Shown here: positions 48,588 to 59,200 of the stretch, one piece after another | How positions within the stretch are numbered: the stretch's first letter is position 1 | Layout: every line of letters starts with the position of its first letter | From: Hydractinia symbiolongicarpus | Lineage: Eukaryota; Cnidaria; Hydrozoa; Anthoathecata; Hydractiniidae | Assembly: GCF_029227915.1 (NCBI RefSeq) | Contig: NC_079883.1 | Location: 4,588,001-4,652,000, forward strand | Length of the DNA: 64,000 bases | Direction of reading: 5' to 3' | Made by a program: the position numbers and the translations under genes | The notes under the pieces: model-generated | The model's input: the letters and a program-made list of their open reading frames with translations, nothing else | Database searches by the model: none | What the model was told of the DNA's origin: nothing

Positions 48588-51500
48588 CTAGTCAATAAAG
48601 TCTTGCTTCCAAATAAATTCTTCTTTATACGGATGTCCCTCAGAACAATTTTCGGTGCACGTATAAACACACAACGTTCCCCAATCTAAGCTTTCCACTG
48701 TGGTTTGAAGACCAAGGTAGTTGATCATTTGCGGCAACACCTAACACGAACAACAACACAGTTTATTGAAAACAACAACAACATATGGGTTTCACTAAGA
48801 AGGAATATGCACTTAAAAATCTTAAATATACAAGCTCTCATTCGCAAAAAGATTTAATCAGGTCAAGGATATATATAATAGCATGTCACACTGTATTGTT
48901 GTTAATTTTTTTTTAGTTCCAAAAGCTTTCTTAATTTTAGTAAGTATTAGAGAAATAATGCAAGAGAAATTTTTACAAGGTTGTGATAGCTATAGTTATT
49001 GTGGTATGTTAACATAAGAAATAATTTTGCACATACTTTGCACAATATTTACAAATTAGCATCTGAAAATTTTTTGTATATGACCAAAACATTTAAAAAT
49101 CACGAAATGTGTTGATTTTACTGCAATATATTGTTTTATTTTGGATTAAGAGAAGAGAGATACACCGCTATAATCTCGATTTTATTTTCTAGAGGTTTTT
49201 GTACAGACTAATAGCTATTAGTATCAAAACATTCCGACGAAATTTTAAAAAAAAATGCAAGTGAATATGTTTAATCTGGTAAATATACCTGGAATTCAAA
49301 ACGCCTTTTGGCTCCACATGAGCAGGATGGAATATCTTCGCTTTTTGGGATATTATGTGCAGACACCCATAGTGGTTGGCCACCAAGACTGTATCTAATA
49401 ATCTAAAAACAAAATGTTGCCATAAGAAGCATATTAAACCACTATTTTGTTATGCTATATATGAACATATATGTACTTGTTCAGGTTCTCTATCAATGCG
49501 TTCTTTAAATTTCAGAAACATTTCATCACTGTTTTCATCTATTTTTTGCAGATCAGCATCTAATTTTGCATCAACATTTTGTGGCCCACGTTTCTTTTCT
49601 AGGTAAGTCTTATATTTCTCAGCTTTATCATCTTTCGACTTTTCTTCATTAGGTTCTGGCTCAGTAACAATTTCATACTCATCAAACAGTAGAGACTTTT
49701 GATCAGTTTCTAAATGAACGATCAGTATTTACTTTGTTTTCATATAAACCTCCTATTCAAATTTCTGGTATAAACAATATCCTACAAAAGGAATACCACG
49801 AAGTTCACACAAAGAAAAAAAACATTGTATAAACCCTACCACCTATAGATTAGCTAAAATTTGATAGAATTCTAGATCAAAAGCAATGATTTTAAAAACA
49901 TGAAAAGCTAACAGGACAAATATGATCATTTTTCGAAACAACGGCAGGATTTTATACATGATATACATCAACAATCACAATTATTACACCTTTCTTTATT
50001 GGTAAAAATACTGGGGTGAAAAAGGGGGAAGATACATGTTCAGAAGAAAATAAAACAAATACTGTACATCACCAGCATCACAAAGTATTGATTTGTTTGT
50101 AACTTGCAGTTCTCGTGACTGTGGACAGAATACTGCTTACTGTCATGCAGAGTATGTGAAGGATGCAGAAAGTTGTACTGTTTTTAAATTCATTATTTCT
50201 GTTTAATCTCCTTTACCTTTTTTAATATAGGTGAGACAGGGGCTTTTCAGTTTATGACCATGCCCTGTCGAGTTATTTATAACATAAGTGACATCAAATA
50301 CAAATTGTTCAGGCATAATTGTGTCCACATTTATCCTACTCAAACAAAATTTCGTGTAGATTAAAAAAGCTTATTTTTGTTTGAAAATAAGTAATCAACA
50401 AATACTGACTTATGTACCAACACAATAAAAAGCTGATTATTGTTAATAAATAAAAAATGTCCAACTTGAGCCTTAAGCTGAAGGAAGTTGTATTTATCTA
50501 TTTACATGTATAAATATTACCACTCCCACCATATGACCAAATAGGGTTAACAAGTTAATCAACTACTATAATGTTAATTTGTCACAACTTCATCATCATG
50601 CTTGTTGCAAAGCTGTCATTTTTCTGTCTTACATTGCCAAAATAATAAAAACAAGGTCTATAACTAATGCATCTAAAGCTTTTGTGTCAGAAGCAGAGTT
50701 GCATTATTTTAGTTGTAACGGTCAGTCTGTTATCAAAGTGAATATGCCAAAAATCTTTTTTAAATATTCTGACGGTTTTTTTTTAATAACTCCTGATTTC
50801 CTTCTTATATGGCTGTGATACTTACTGAGTTTCAACATTTATCTATTAGACACCTGCATGCTAAATTTTTAGGTCCCATACCATTCAGAGGCTTTGATAT
50901 TGGCCATTACTCGAAACTACCCCTAAAATCTCTATGAAATCCTTATAACGGGGAAAATATAATAACTCCTGTTAGGATTATCCTTAGAACTTGAAACTTG
51001 CAACACAACTTTGTTTCGTCAAGAAGAATCATTTTGAATAATTTTGACACGTGACTAATCCGATTTCCCGATTTTGTCGGATTTTACCCGAAAATCGGGA
51101 AAAAACGGATTTTCGGGCAATTTTTGGCAATTTTTTATTCGATCCATGTAAAAACCGGAAGATATGTTAAAACAAATTTATTTAGCTTTCAGAAACTTCA
51201 AACAGAATGTAAAAATTTGCTCTAGAACAAAAGTAATTATATTTTAAGCAGATAGTGGCATTTTTAACAATTTTCAAGCTTCTGATGACGTCACAGAAAA
51301 TGTGCTGACGCAAGCAAAAATTTATTGCCGCCATTTTGTTCCTTTTATGACGTACTATAAGTGTGCCAAGTTTGATTCAAATTGAACAATCCTATGAAAA
51401 GTTATTGAGGGGGGTGGGGGCCGGAATCCCCCCCCCCCCCCGGTCATAGTATGTTCGAAAAACTCCGGACCGAATAGGGTTAAGACATGGTTGTCATGGC

Positions 51501-52333
51501 AGACGTTTTCTGAGGGCATGAGAGTTTTAAGAATAGCTTCCTCAAAACAGTGTATAAGTATATGGAAGGCAACCTAAGGTAGAGAATCAAAATAATGAAT
51601 AATAAAAATATCTTGCATGGGCCCGCGCCCAATTAGGGCCCGCACTCTACATTTTGCCATCTCCCCAATTCCCCTCACATGGCTTGGGTTAATTTAGGTC
51701 GTACTTATTGTTAAATAGCCACAACATACAGACATATATATCAAAGTTAACAAGTTAGAACATACTGCATACACTCTTTTTTCCATTCATCAATTTAGCA
51801 TTTCCAGAACAGTTCAATTTGTGACCGTTTTTCCAATCAAATATTTGGTGATCTTTACAACAATACAGCACTTGACACAATGAACATTTTTTGTCTGCAT
51901 AACAGCCACATAAATTACATAAGGGCAGCTTGGATGTCAATAATTTAGCTTTCTCAATAAGTTCAGAATCAGATAATTTTTCAAAGTTTGATATATCATT
52001 GTCACTGTCTTCTTTCTGTGATCGAAGTGCTTTGACAAACATCTTGTTTTTAGAACAGGGTCCATTTCCGCAACAAAACAAGTAAATGGTTTTATGATAC
52101 TGTATACCTTTTAGTGTGTGTGGAACATACAGCTGACATAAAAATCTCATCTGGTTAGAACAAACGCCACACATCAACATTTCTTGCGATGGGAAAGTAT
52201 CCCATCGTAACCAAACAGGTTTTCCACCTAATTTACTGGGGAATAAGAATGGACTAAGTAACGCTTTGTTGGAACATTCTTCTGCAAATCCAAGTTCTGT
52301 CTCCACGTGGTGTTGTTGTTGTTTTTCCGCCAT
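48588..52333 (-). CDS. PDCD2: PDCD2, MYND-finger ribosome-biogenesis chaperone (four exons)
   Basis: PDCD2 family proteins help deliver ribosomal protein uS5 into small-subunit assembly. Exons 52333-51766, 49709-49477, 49402-49289 and 48740-48588 sum to 1068 nt (355 residues), near the 344 of human PDCD2, all in phase. The start is ATG 52333 (MAEKQQQ); the frame extends upstream only through a TTG. Visible: LGFAEE, FPSKLGGKPVWLRW, MCGVCSNQMRFLCQLYVP, IYLFCCGNGPCSKN, then the MYND finger with CNLCG, CSLCQ, YCCKDHQIFDW and GHKLNC. After exon 2 the C-terminal PDCD2 domain has FLKFKERIDREPEQ, GGQPLWVSA, DIPSCSCGAKRRFEFQ, VLPQMINYL and LDWGTLCVYTC. All zinc ligands are kept. The 2.06-kb first intron carries a SINE fragment. 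Confidence 0.93.
51655..51705 (-). repeat. SINE body fragment in PDCD2 exon 1 flank
   Basis: CCCCAATTCCCCTCACATGG followed by CTTGGGTTAA matches the SINE body at 26055-26090 (CCCAATTTCCCTTACATGGC, ATGGGTTGACC). The promoter boxes are missing, so this is a partial copy, in PDCD2 intron 1 just past the exon 1 donor. Confidence 0.5.
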
Positions 52334-52820
52334 TACTACTCGACGGGGCAAAAAGTCACGTGTCTGTTTCCCGAATTAGCATATCAATCCGATTTCGGAA
52401 CCATTTTGTAGCTATTTCCAGCGGTCGATTTCTCTGTCATGTGTTTTTGTAGCTAGAACTGTACCGTGGAGATGGAACAAGCTTTTCTATACTTTTCCAG
52501 CCTAATGCATGGTATAGCTACGTGTGCTCGCTAACCGTCTTAAAAACTCCTTTCCTTCCACTCCATTAGTCTCTCTAAAATCTCCTAGACTCACTTTTTC
52601 TCTGTCTGATGGTGGTGGTCAGCATCCTATCATAGCCATGGTGGCTAATATAATGCTGGTCTCCTTTACAGTCATGGCCTGTTGTAATATAGTATTTGGG
52701 TCATTCCATATCAAATCATCAAGATGCTAACCTACTCCAAAGGGTCTGAATTTCTGCTTAAACACTCCCTCTTTTTTATGTAGCTAGCTAGCTAAGCATA
52801 ATTACGATGGCCCCTATGAT

Positions 52821-52998
52821 GGCTCACTTCTCTTCTCAATAAAAACACTTCTCTTCTTAGTCAAAACACTTCTCTTCTGTATAACAACACTTCTCTTCTG
52901 TATAAAAACACTTCTCTTCTGTATAAAAAACTTCTCTACTTTGATACCTAAAGTTCTCTTCCGTTCGAAACACTTCTCTTCCAAGTGCAAATCACTTC
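52821..52998. repeat. Left subterminal array of CACTTCTCTTCT motifs
   Basis: About nine copies of CACTTCTCTTCT or close variants, spaced 19-21 bp, many followed by GTATAAAAA. The same motif occurs inverted in the right arm. This arrangement suggests transposase binding sites; that role is inference. Confidence 0.85.
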
Positions 52999-53274
52999 TC
53001 TTCCATAAGCTCGAAAATTTCCCAGACGGAATCTGGTCCTTAATATATGAATTTATTCAAATATTGTTTATGAATAAATGGACACCCCAGGCCCTGCGCA
53101 TAGGAAATTTTGGACCCAGTAAAGTTTGCATAAATTCTTACGGGGGCATATGAACGTTTCTACAAAATTAGATTTTTCGCGGGAAAAACTTTGCGAAATT
53201 TTAAGCTATATTCTTATACGGTTCCAGAAGCGTAATACGAGATAGCTTTTTTTATCTAGTGTGCGGGAATAAAC

Positions 53275-53402
53275 ATTGATTGTGATGTCTGTTAGGAACA
53301 GAACTCGTGGTTTTCAAAAAACAAGATATTTTTTTTGCAGCAATAAACATTGTGATGTTTGTTGGGAAAAGAACTCGTGGTTTTCAAAAAACAAGATATA
53401 TA
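53275..53402. repeat. Tandem duplication within the transposon
   Basis: A block of about 65 bp with AGAACTCGTGGTTTTCAAAA and AACAAGATAT occurs twice head to tail, the copies differing by a few bases. It lies between the left array and the end of the integrase frame. Confidence 0.75.
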
Positions 53403-53445
53403 TATTTCTAAAATCCAAGCATTTTACGTTGTTACAGGTGTTGTA

Positions 53446-54390
53446 TTACATATATCTTTCTACTGCACAAATCAAGGCGATATAATAATCAATAGCTTCA
53501 TGAGCTGTCTCTGGCTTAAGTTTGGAGAAACCCTCCATTGGAAGAACTGTTTCCGCAAATTCAATAAATTCAGACTCATTATCGTGATCTGGTACAGATA
53601 GTTCGCTAAACTCTTCTAGCTCATTAAGATCTAAAGTTTTTTTAAAAGACTCGCAACCATATAATTCTGGAACAAAGTACAATGTATCAGGCCTTCCACG
53701 GGGAGCAGTAGCACCTTTGCTTGTTGCTAACAGATGTTGATTCCAATGAATCGCAAATTCATTAAGGTCCTTTCTGATCAAATCCATAAAGCAGTAGCGT
53801 ACACATTCAGCAATGAGTGCATCACCGGCATCTAAAAAATCCTAAGTCTGCAAGTTCTCTAAAAAATAACCTCCACCAACTTGGTCTGTCTTTTGAAAGT
53901 TGTGACCAAAAAGATTCGATTCTTTGATTAGCTGTTGATGTACCAACAATAAAACTGCCAGTGCCAGCATATTCGTCATTATGCTGAGATCTTAATGCAA
54001 TCTGAACAGCTTCCAAATTACAGTTTTCAGTACCATCATCAGACCTAATTCTTGCTGGAAGACGATTTAACTGCTTAATAGATTTTATAAAAAAGTTTGT
54101 AATAACTTCAGGCTTTTTGTTCGTTCTACTAACTTCTAACCAAATAAGCCGACGGAAGAAAGAGTCTATACAACCATGGATACTAAAACCAAACGGCTTA
54201 AGTTTGTCGTGCCCGTCAAAGATGCCACAAAAAATCTGGTTCAGGAACGCAATAATTTCTTCTTCTTAATCTTTTCTTTTTTATTGAAGAAACACCTTCA
54301 GGGTCTAATTCTCTCAGAATTTCCATCAGAGTTGTTCTATTTACAGCGACTCCGTATGATTTAATTATTTTCCACTCTTTTTCTTATTGA
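53446..54390 (-). pseudogene. Broken DDE integrase (transposase) of the IS3EU-like element
   Basis: Read on the - strand, blocks in order are: YGVAVNRTTLMEILRELDPE, PDFLWHL then DGHDKLKPFGFSIHGCIDSF, IWLEVSRTNKKPEVI, RLPARIRSDDGTENCNLEAV, GTSTANQRIESFWSQLSKD, WWRLFFRELADLGFF, and GRPDTLYFVPELYG. The retroviral-integrase-fold triad can be placed: Asp in HLDG, Asp in RSDDGTEN and Glu in QRIESFW. At least two single-base insertions break the frame, near 54219 (between HL and DG) and near 53833 (after LGFF), and the start region near 54385 also needs a frame change. The gene cannot make the full protein as it stands. This integrase type is common in fish and cnidarian genomes. Confidence 0.8.
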
Positions 54391-54732
54391 TGGTGGTTAG
54401 TAGGGTGGTCAACCTACTTGATACGTTACTTGTTCTACCACTACTGCTAGCATGACTTGTGTTAGCTACACAAGACAGCGAAGACCTTGTGGCTGATGGT
54501 GTTATTGTAGTTGCTGTCAGGGACGAGCAGGACATTAGATTTTCAAGCTCCACTTTAACAATTTCACGTACCACAGACTTCATGCTCATGCTTGCTTGAC
54601 GACGGTTGAAAAAAATGACACATGGCGAGGGGACTGGTCCTGTGTAATAAACCTCACTAAAGGTTAAAACTAGGGACCAATGATGTAAAATTGCGGACCA
54701 GATTTTAGAATTCAAGTTGTAAAGAGCCACAT

Positions 54733-54852
54733 GCAGAGAAGTGTTAAGTGCAGAAGAGAAGTGTCAAAATACTGCAGGGAAGTGTCAAAATACAGAAGAG
54801 AAGTGTTTCGTTATATAGAAGAGAAGTGTTTTTGATTTAGAAGAGAAGTGAG
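54733..54852. repeat. Right subterminal array of AGAAGAGAAGTG motifs
   Basis: About six copies of AGAAGAGAAGTG, the inverse of the left-arm motif, spaced about 20 bp. Three are perfect in a row near the outer end. Confidence 0.85.
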
Positions 54853-54875
54853 CCATAGGGGCCATCGTACATAAT

Positions 54876-56234
54876 CTGTTTAAATTTCTTTTTGTGAGAA
54901 GATTTTGGGGTGAGAGCACGGGGAAATTTTGCACTTAAGTTTTTTGTTAGATTGATTTTTTATTACTTAGCCTGTGATTGTCATTTCATTTCAGGAGCCT
55001 TCACTGCAATATTATCTTCACTTGCCTATTCTATATTTGCAATTCTTTAGTGCCGTATTAACTGTTAGTAAAAATAATCTCTTACTGTAAACATCGAGTT
55101 TTGGCAACATAATGAACAGTAAAAAAGTAATTGAATTGCTGAAAGGTGATACCAAAGATATTTTGTTTTACCAACTATACACACTTGAAATCAAAAACAA
55201 GCCTGTCACAGATTCTGACTCTGAGAGTCCAACCCTTAATGCATTGTTGAATGTAAACTACCCCTGTCTCTGCATGTCTCTAAAGACGTTTGCAAATAAA
55301 AATAACATAAATTGAAAAAAAAAATCAAGACGTTTGTGTTAAGGGGATATTTTTTATATTGACAGTTTAATATAGATTATATTTAGAAGGATCGTAGCCA
55401 TTTCTAAGGATAGAGAAGGATTGCTTTTAAAGCAGTTTCTATTATATTCACTAAGACCGATATATATCCTATGGTCAAGGTTACAATCAGGACTAAGAGG
55501 AAAAACTGTACCAGGAAGCACATGTTATCATGTTTCCATACTATCAACAAAATATTACATCAGTATGGCTATACTTTTAGGCCACCAAAGATTATTTTAT
55601 TGTGTAAGGCCATGCAGTTGTATGTAATTGTATTGTGATTATTACAATTATACAATATATAGTGATATTAAAAAAAAACCAACTTATTTATTACTCTCAG
55701 GGAGGTAAATACAAGTATTTTTCAATTTCTACCCTTTAAAATCTGTTTTAACACTGTAACTACTTATAGCTTGATTTATATGCCATATTCTCTATATCAC
55801 TTTTTTTCACATTTTCAAGATCTTTCGAACTATATCTATTTTCCCAACTAGTATTTTTATATTTAGGCATATTTTTTCTTAATCCCAAATATGCAAAAAC
55901 CCAAATTAGCTGTAACAGGACCAGGTATGAGAGAAGCATACCTATGATTTTTTTATTCTATGTTTATTCTCAAAATAAAAAAATGAGGATACATGAAAGT
56001 TTATGCTCAATTATATATGCAGATCTTGGACTAATTATGTTTTAGCATTACCATTGCCAGACTAAGGGTATAATTATCTTAAACGATAAGTTATGGATAC
56101 ACAATTGGAGGTAGGCAGGATGTATCTAGTAGCCAAGACGGGTTTGTCATAAGGAGTCATATAGATTGCTTTTTTTCTATTTTAGATGTCTATATACAAC
56201 ACAAGAGATACAATTATTTGATCACAATTTCAAA
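54876..56234. other. Intergenic region before the START-domain gene
   Basis: About 1.36 kb. A 67-codon frame at 55112-55315 has no recognisable family. An acceptor-like TTCTATTTTAG ends at 56185, followed by a 12-codon upstream frame (ATG 56186 to TGA 56221) before the main start, suggesting a spliced 5' leader. Confidence 0.45.
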
Positions 56235-59200
56235 ATGTTCACTTACCTTAATTTTGCTTTGGCTGTTGTGTGCATCGCATTGTTTTGGTTGTTAATAAAA
56301 ATTAGAAAGGTAAACACTTTATAAATGTTTAAAACCTGATACAAATTTCTATGATTTTTAATTGAAGTTTGTTTCAAAGTTTACTGATTTTTTTAATTTA
56401 GATATATTCAAAGCTATATAAAAAGAATACAAGAATACCAGATGTTAATATTTTGAAAAAAGTAGGTTTTTAACGTTATGGCATTTATAAAAATAAAATA
56501 CTTAAACACAGCTATATTTTTAGTAATTTAGCGTGCTTCAAACTTTAGCAATAATAATTTCTTTTTTTTATATGTTTATAGATCATCCCACCGTCAGGTG
56601 AAATTGGTTGGGACATTTTTACAGTTTGCAATGGTGTTCCAATTTGGCGGTATAAAGGAACGTTTACCTTTGCTCCTTACAGCATTGTTGCTTGTCGAGC
56701 TCTTTTGCAAGAAAAATCATCAGTAAGTTCCTTATGATATACTAAAATCCTTTTTGGTGTGTAGTTTTTAAAAAGATTTTTATAAGAAAAAAACATCAGT
56801 AAGGTGTTTATAGGTTTGGCAAAGGCAACCTGAAATGTGCAACCTGGAATTATTAAAATAAATAACTCTACAGGCCTGATTGACCATGTACTTGCAAAAA
56901 GACGACTTGTTTTGAAACGTTATGCAAAAGTTATTCTCATCTTAAAGCAAAAGTAAAAAATTAAGAGGCCTGGGACGAGCGAACTAGTATCACTTTGGCA
57001 AAAAAAATTATTTTAATTAATTCAACTTTTAATTTCTATGCATTGATAAAGTTTAAATGAACATCCCTTAAATATAAATAAATACCTTAACAGGTCCAAA
57101 ATTACTAATTAAAGAAAATGTTAAAATTTGTTAGTACTTTAATATGACATCATAATTTATACAACATAATTAAATCTGAAATTCTTTAAATGTGAATATC
57201 TTGAGAAGGAAAAGAGCTTTTGAAAAAATTTGTTAGCCAACTATTTAAGCTCTATAATATAAGTCCAACATTATTTTACACCTTGGTTCCATTGAAGATG
57301 AGAATAACTTTTGCATAACTTTTAAAAACAAGTCTTTTTGCAAGTATTTTCAGCTATTCACCTTAACAATTGGTTATTTTGAGTGTTTCTCAGAAATAAA
57401 TGACTGATTCATTCACCGATTCAATAATTTATCATTATTTTTATTTCGCTGACTGATCAACCCAACAAACTTCCCTTGCTGCCTGTAAAACAAAATTACT
57501 AACATATACCTTCCTTTCTGTTTCAGAGCGTTCTGCAAGAATTAATTAACATAAAGACTTTTTCTGCTTTATTTCCTGAGTATCCAGCGTTAGAAATTGA
57601 AGAAAGTAGTACTACTGGGAATCGAGATGTTGTTTCGTTATCGAATGTAAACACAAGTTTAAGTTTGACAAGTATTGTAACTTGTCATTTGTCTCATATT
57701 AGTTTCAACTTAGAACGGTAAGTTCCTTCTACAGAGATAGTTAAAATCATTTGGTTTTTCCTTTAGCAATCTCTAGATTATGTTAGTAAAGGCTCACTGT
57801 TATTTTGTAGATTTTGGTTTAATGGGCCAACAATGTCTTGGTTGTATCTGTGTCCCACAAGTATGTTATTATCAGAGCAGTATGGTTATTGGATTATCTT
57901 TGTTTTACAAGACTTGAATGATGGCAATGGTAAGTTTGCATGGATTTTAAGTACCAATTTTGACTTGGACCTTATTTATTGCGATTATTTTCCCAGTATA
58001 GCCTCTTTAGTTTCTATTGGTACTCTTAAGATTAACAGTATTCAGGTTGCTGAATTTTGGTTGAAGTTCATAATGACCAAATTTTCCTGACACGACTCTT
58101 AGTCATAAGATTCAGTAACTGTGTGTTTAATTGTTTTGCAATAATCACATTTTCGGATTTTTAATAAAATACAGTGATATTTAAGACCTTATTTGTTATA
58201 AACGACATTGGAAATTTGTATTGCTGTAGTTTAGATAAGTACCATTAAAATTTCTATAACGTCATAAAAACCAATTTTTTTATGTCAACAAAAGCTCAAA
58301 AACTTGGTCATACTAAACACATAATTTTTGCAAATTATTTTACAAAAGTGGAATTCCCTATTATTAGCAATTTTCCAATGAATTCAACTAAATAAATTTC
58401 CTAAAAATGTCTAAGAAGAAAAAAAATAGAGACACCCACTGCACACTGAATGTCAAACATTATTTTTATTATGTAAAATCACTAAGTAATATTTTAATTT
58501 TTTTGTTCATTTGAAATTCCTTATTCTGCAACCCAATTTTTTTTTAAAATAACTGCATTTTCTATTAACAAAGATTATTTTTTACATGCTTCATTTTTCA
58601 CTTTATTAGGTACTTTTTTCACTTTGCTTACACAACAGTAAATTTTTGTAGCTGTGATTTAAACTTTGATGTTCTTACCTTGTTATTTTGTAAACAACTG
58701 AACTTGGAACATTTTGCAAGAAAAAGGTTTTTTCCTATTGACTTATAAATAAATGAAATTCATATAATTTGTGATATTTACATGTTTTCATTAATAAAAA
58801 CAAGTTTTTACATCTTTTGTATTTCAGGTTCAATGTTGTATATTCTTGGTTCATTTCCATCATCTGTTCATTTTGCAAGAATTTCTCACATGCTTTCATC
58901 CTGTCTTGTACTAACAAGGGAACACATGGATTCACTGTACTTAAGTAAGTTATTACCGAAGAAAAAGAAGCATGATGGAAAGGAGAGTAAGCAAAAAAAG
59001 GAAATAAAATCACGAACACCATCACCAAAACCAATAAAAGCAAGTGTAAATCAGGCTTCCCCAGTTATCAAACCAAAGCCTAAGAATGCATCCATATTAC
59101 GGAATGAAGGTAAATTGTTTTTGATGCATCAACAAAAAGTATCAATAAAACAAAGAAGTGTAAAGTTTAGATAGATTTGAATCCCACTTTTTCCCACTCA

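Larger units (their letters stand above)
52797..54875 (-). mobile_element. IS3EU-like DNA transposon with 6-bp target duplication
   Basis: The element proper is 52803-54869 (2067 bp). Its ends are TACGATGGCCCCTAT and, inverted, TACGATGGCCCCTATGG. CATAAT stands directly outside both ends (52797-52802 and 54870-54875), a 6-bp target site duplication. Termini TAC...GTA, a 6-bp duplication and a DDE integrase together match what is known of the eukaryotic IS3EU superfamily; assignment is from memory of its description. Just inside each end are arrays of a CACTTCTCTTCT motif spaced about 20 bp. The single gene, on the - strand, is broken. Confidence 0.8.

Noticed and set aside
51055-51125. Repeated CCCGATTTT and CGGATTTTCGGG words
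   Set aside because: Looks like a partly self-complementary decayed repeat in PDCD2 intron 1, but no ends or second copy could be fixed.
52334-52351. Six-codon upstream extension of PDCD2
   Set aside because: It would start at TTG; the ATG at 52333 is ordinary and gives the expected family N-terminus.
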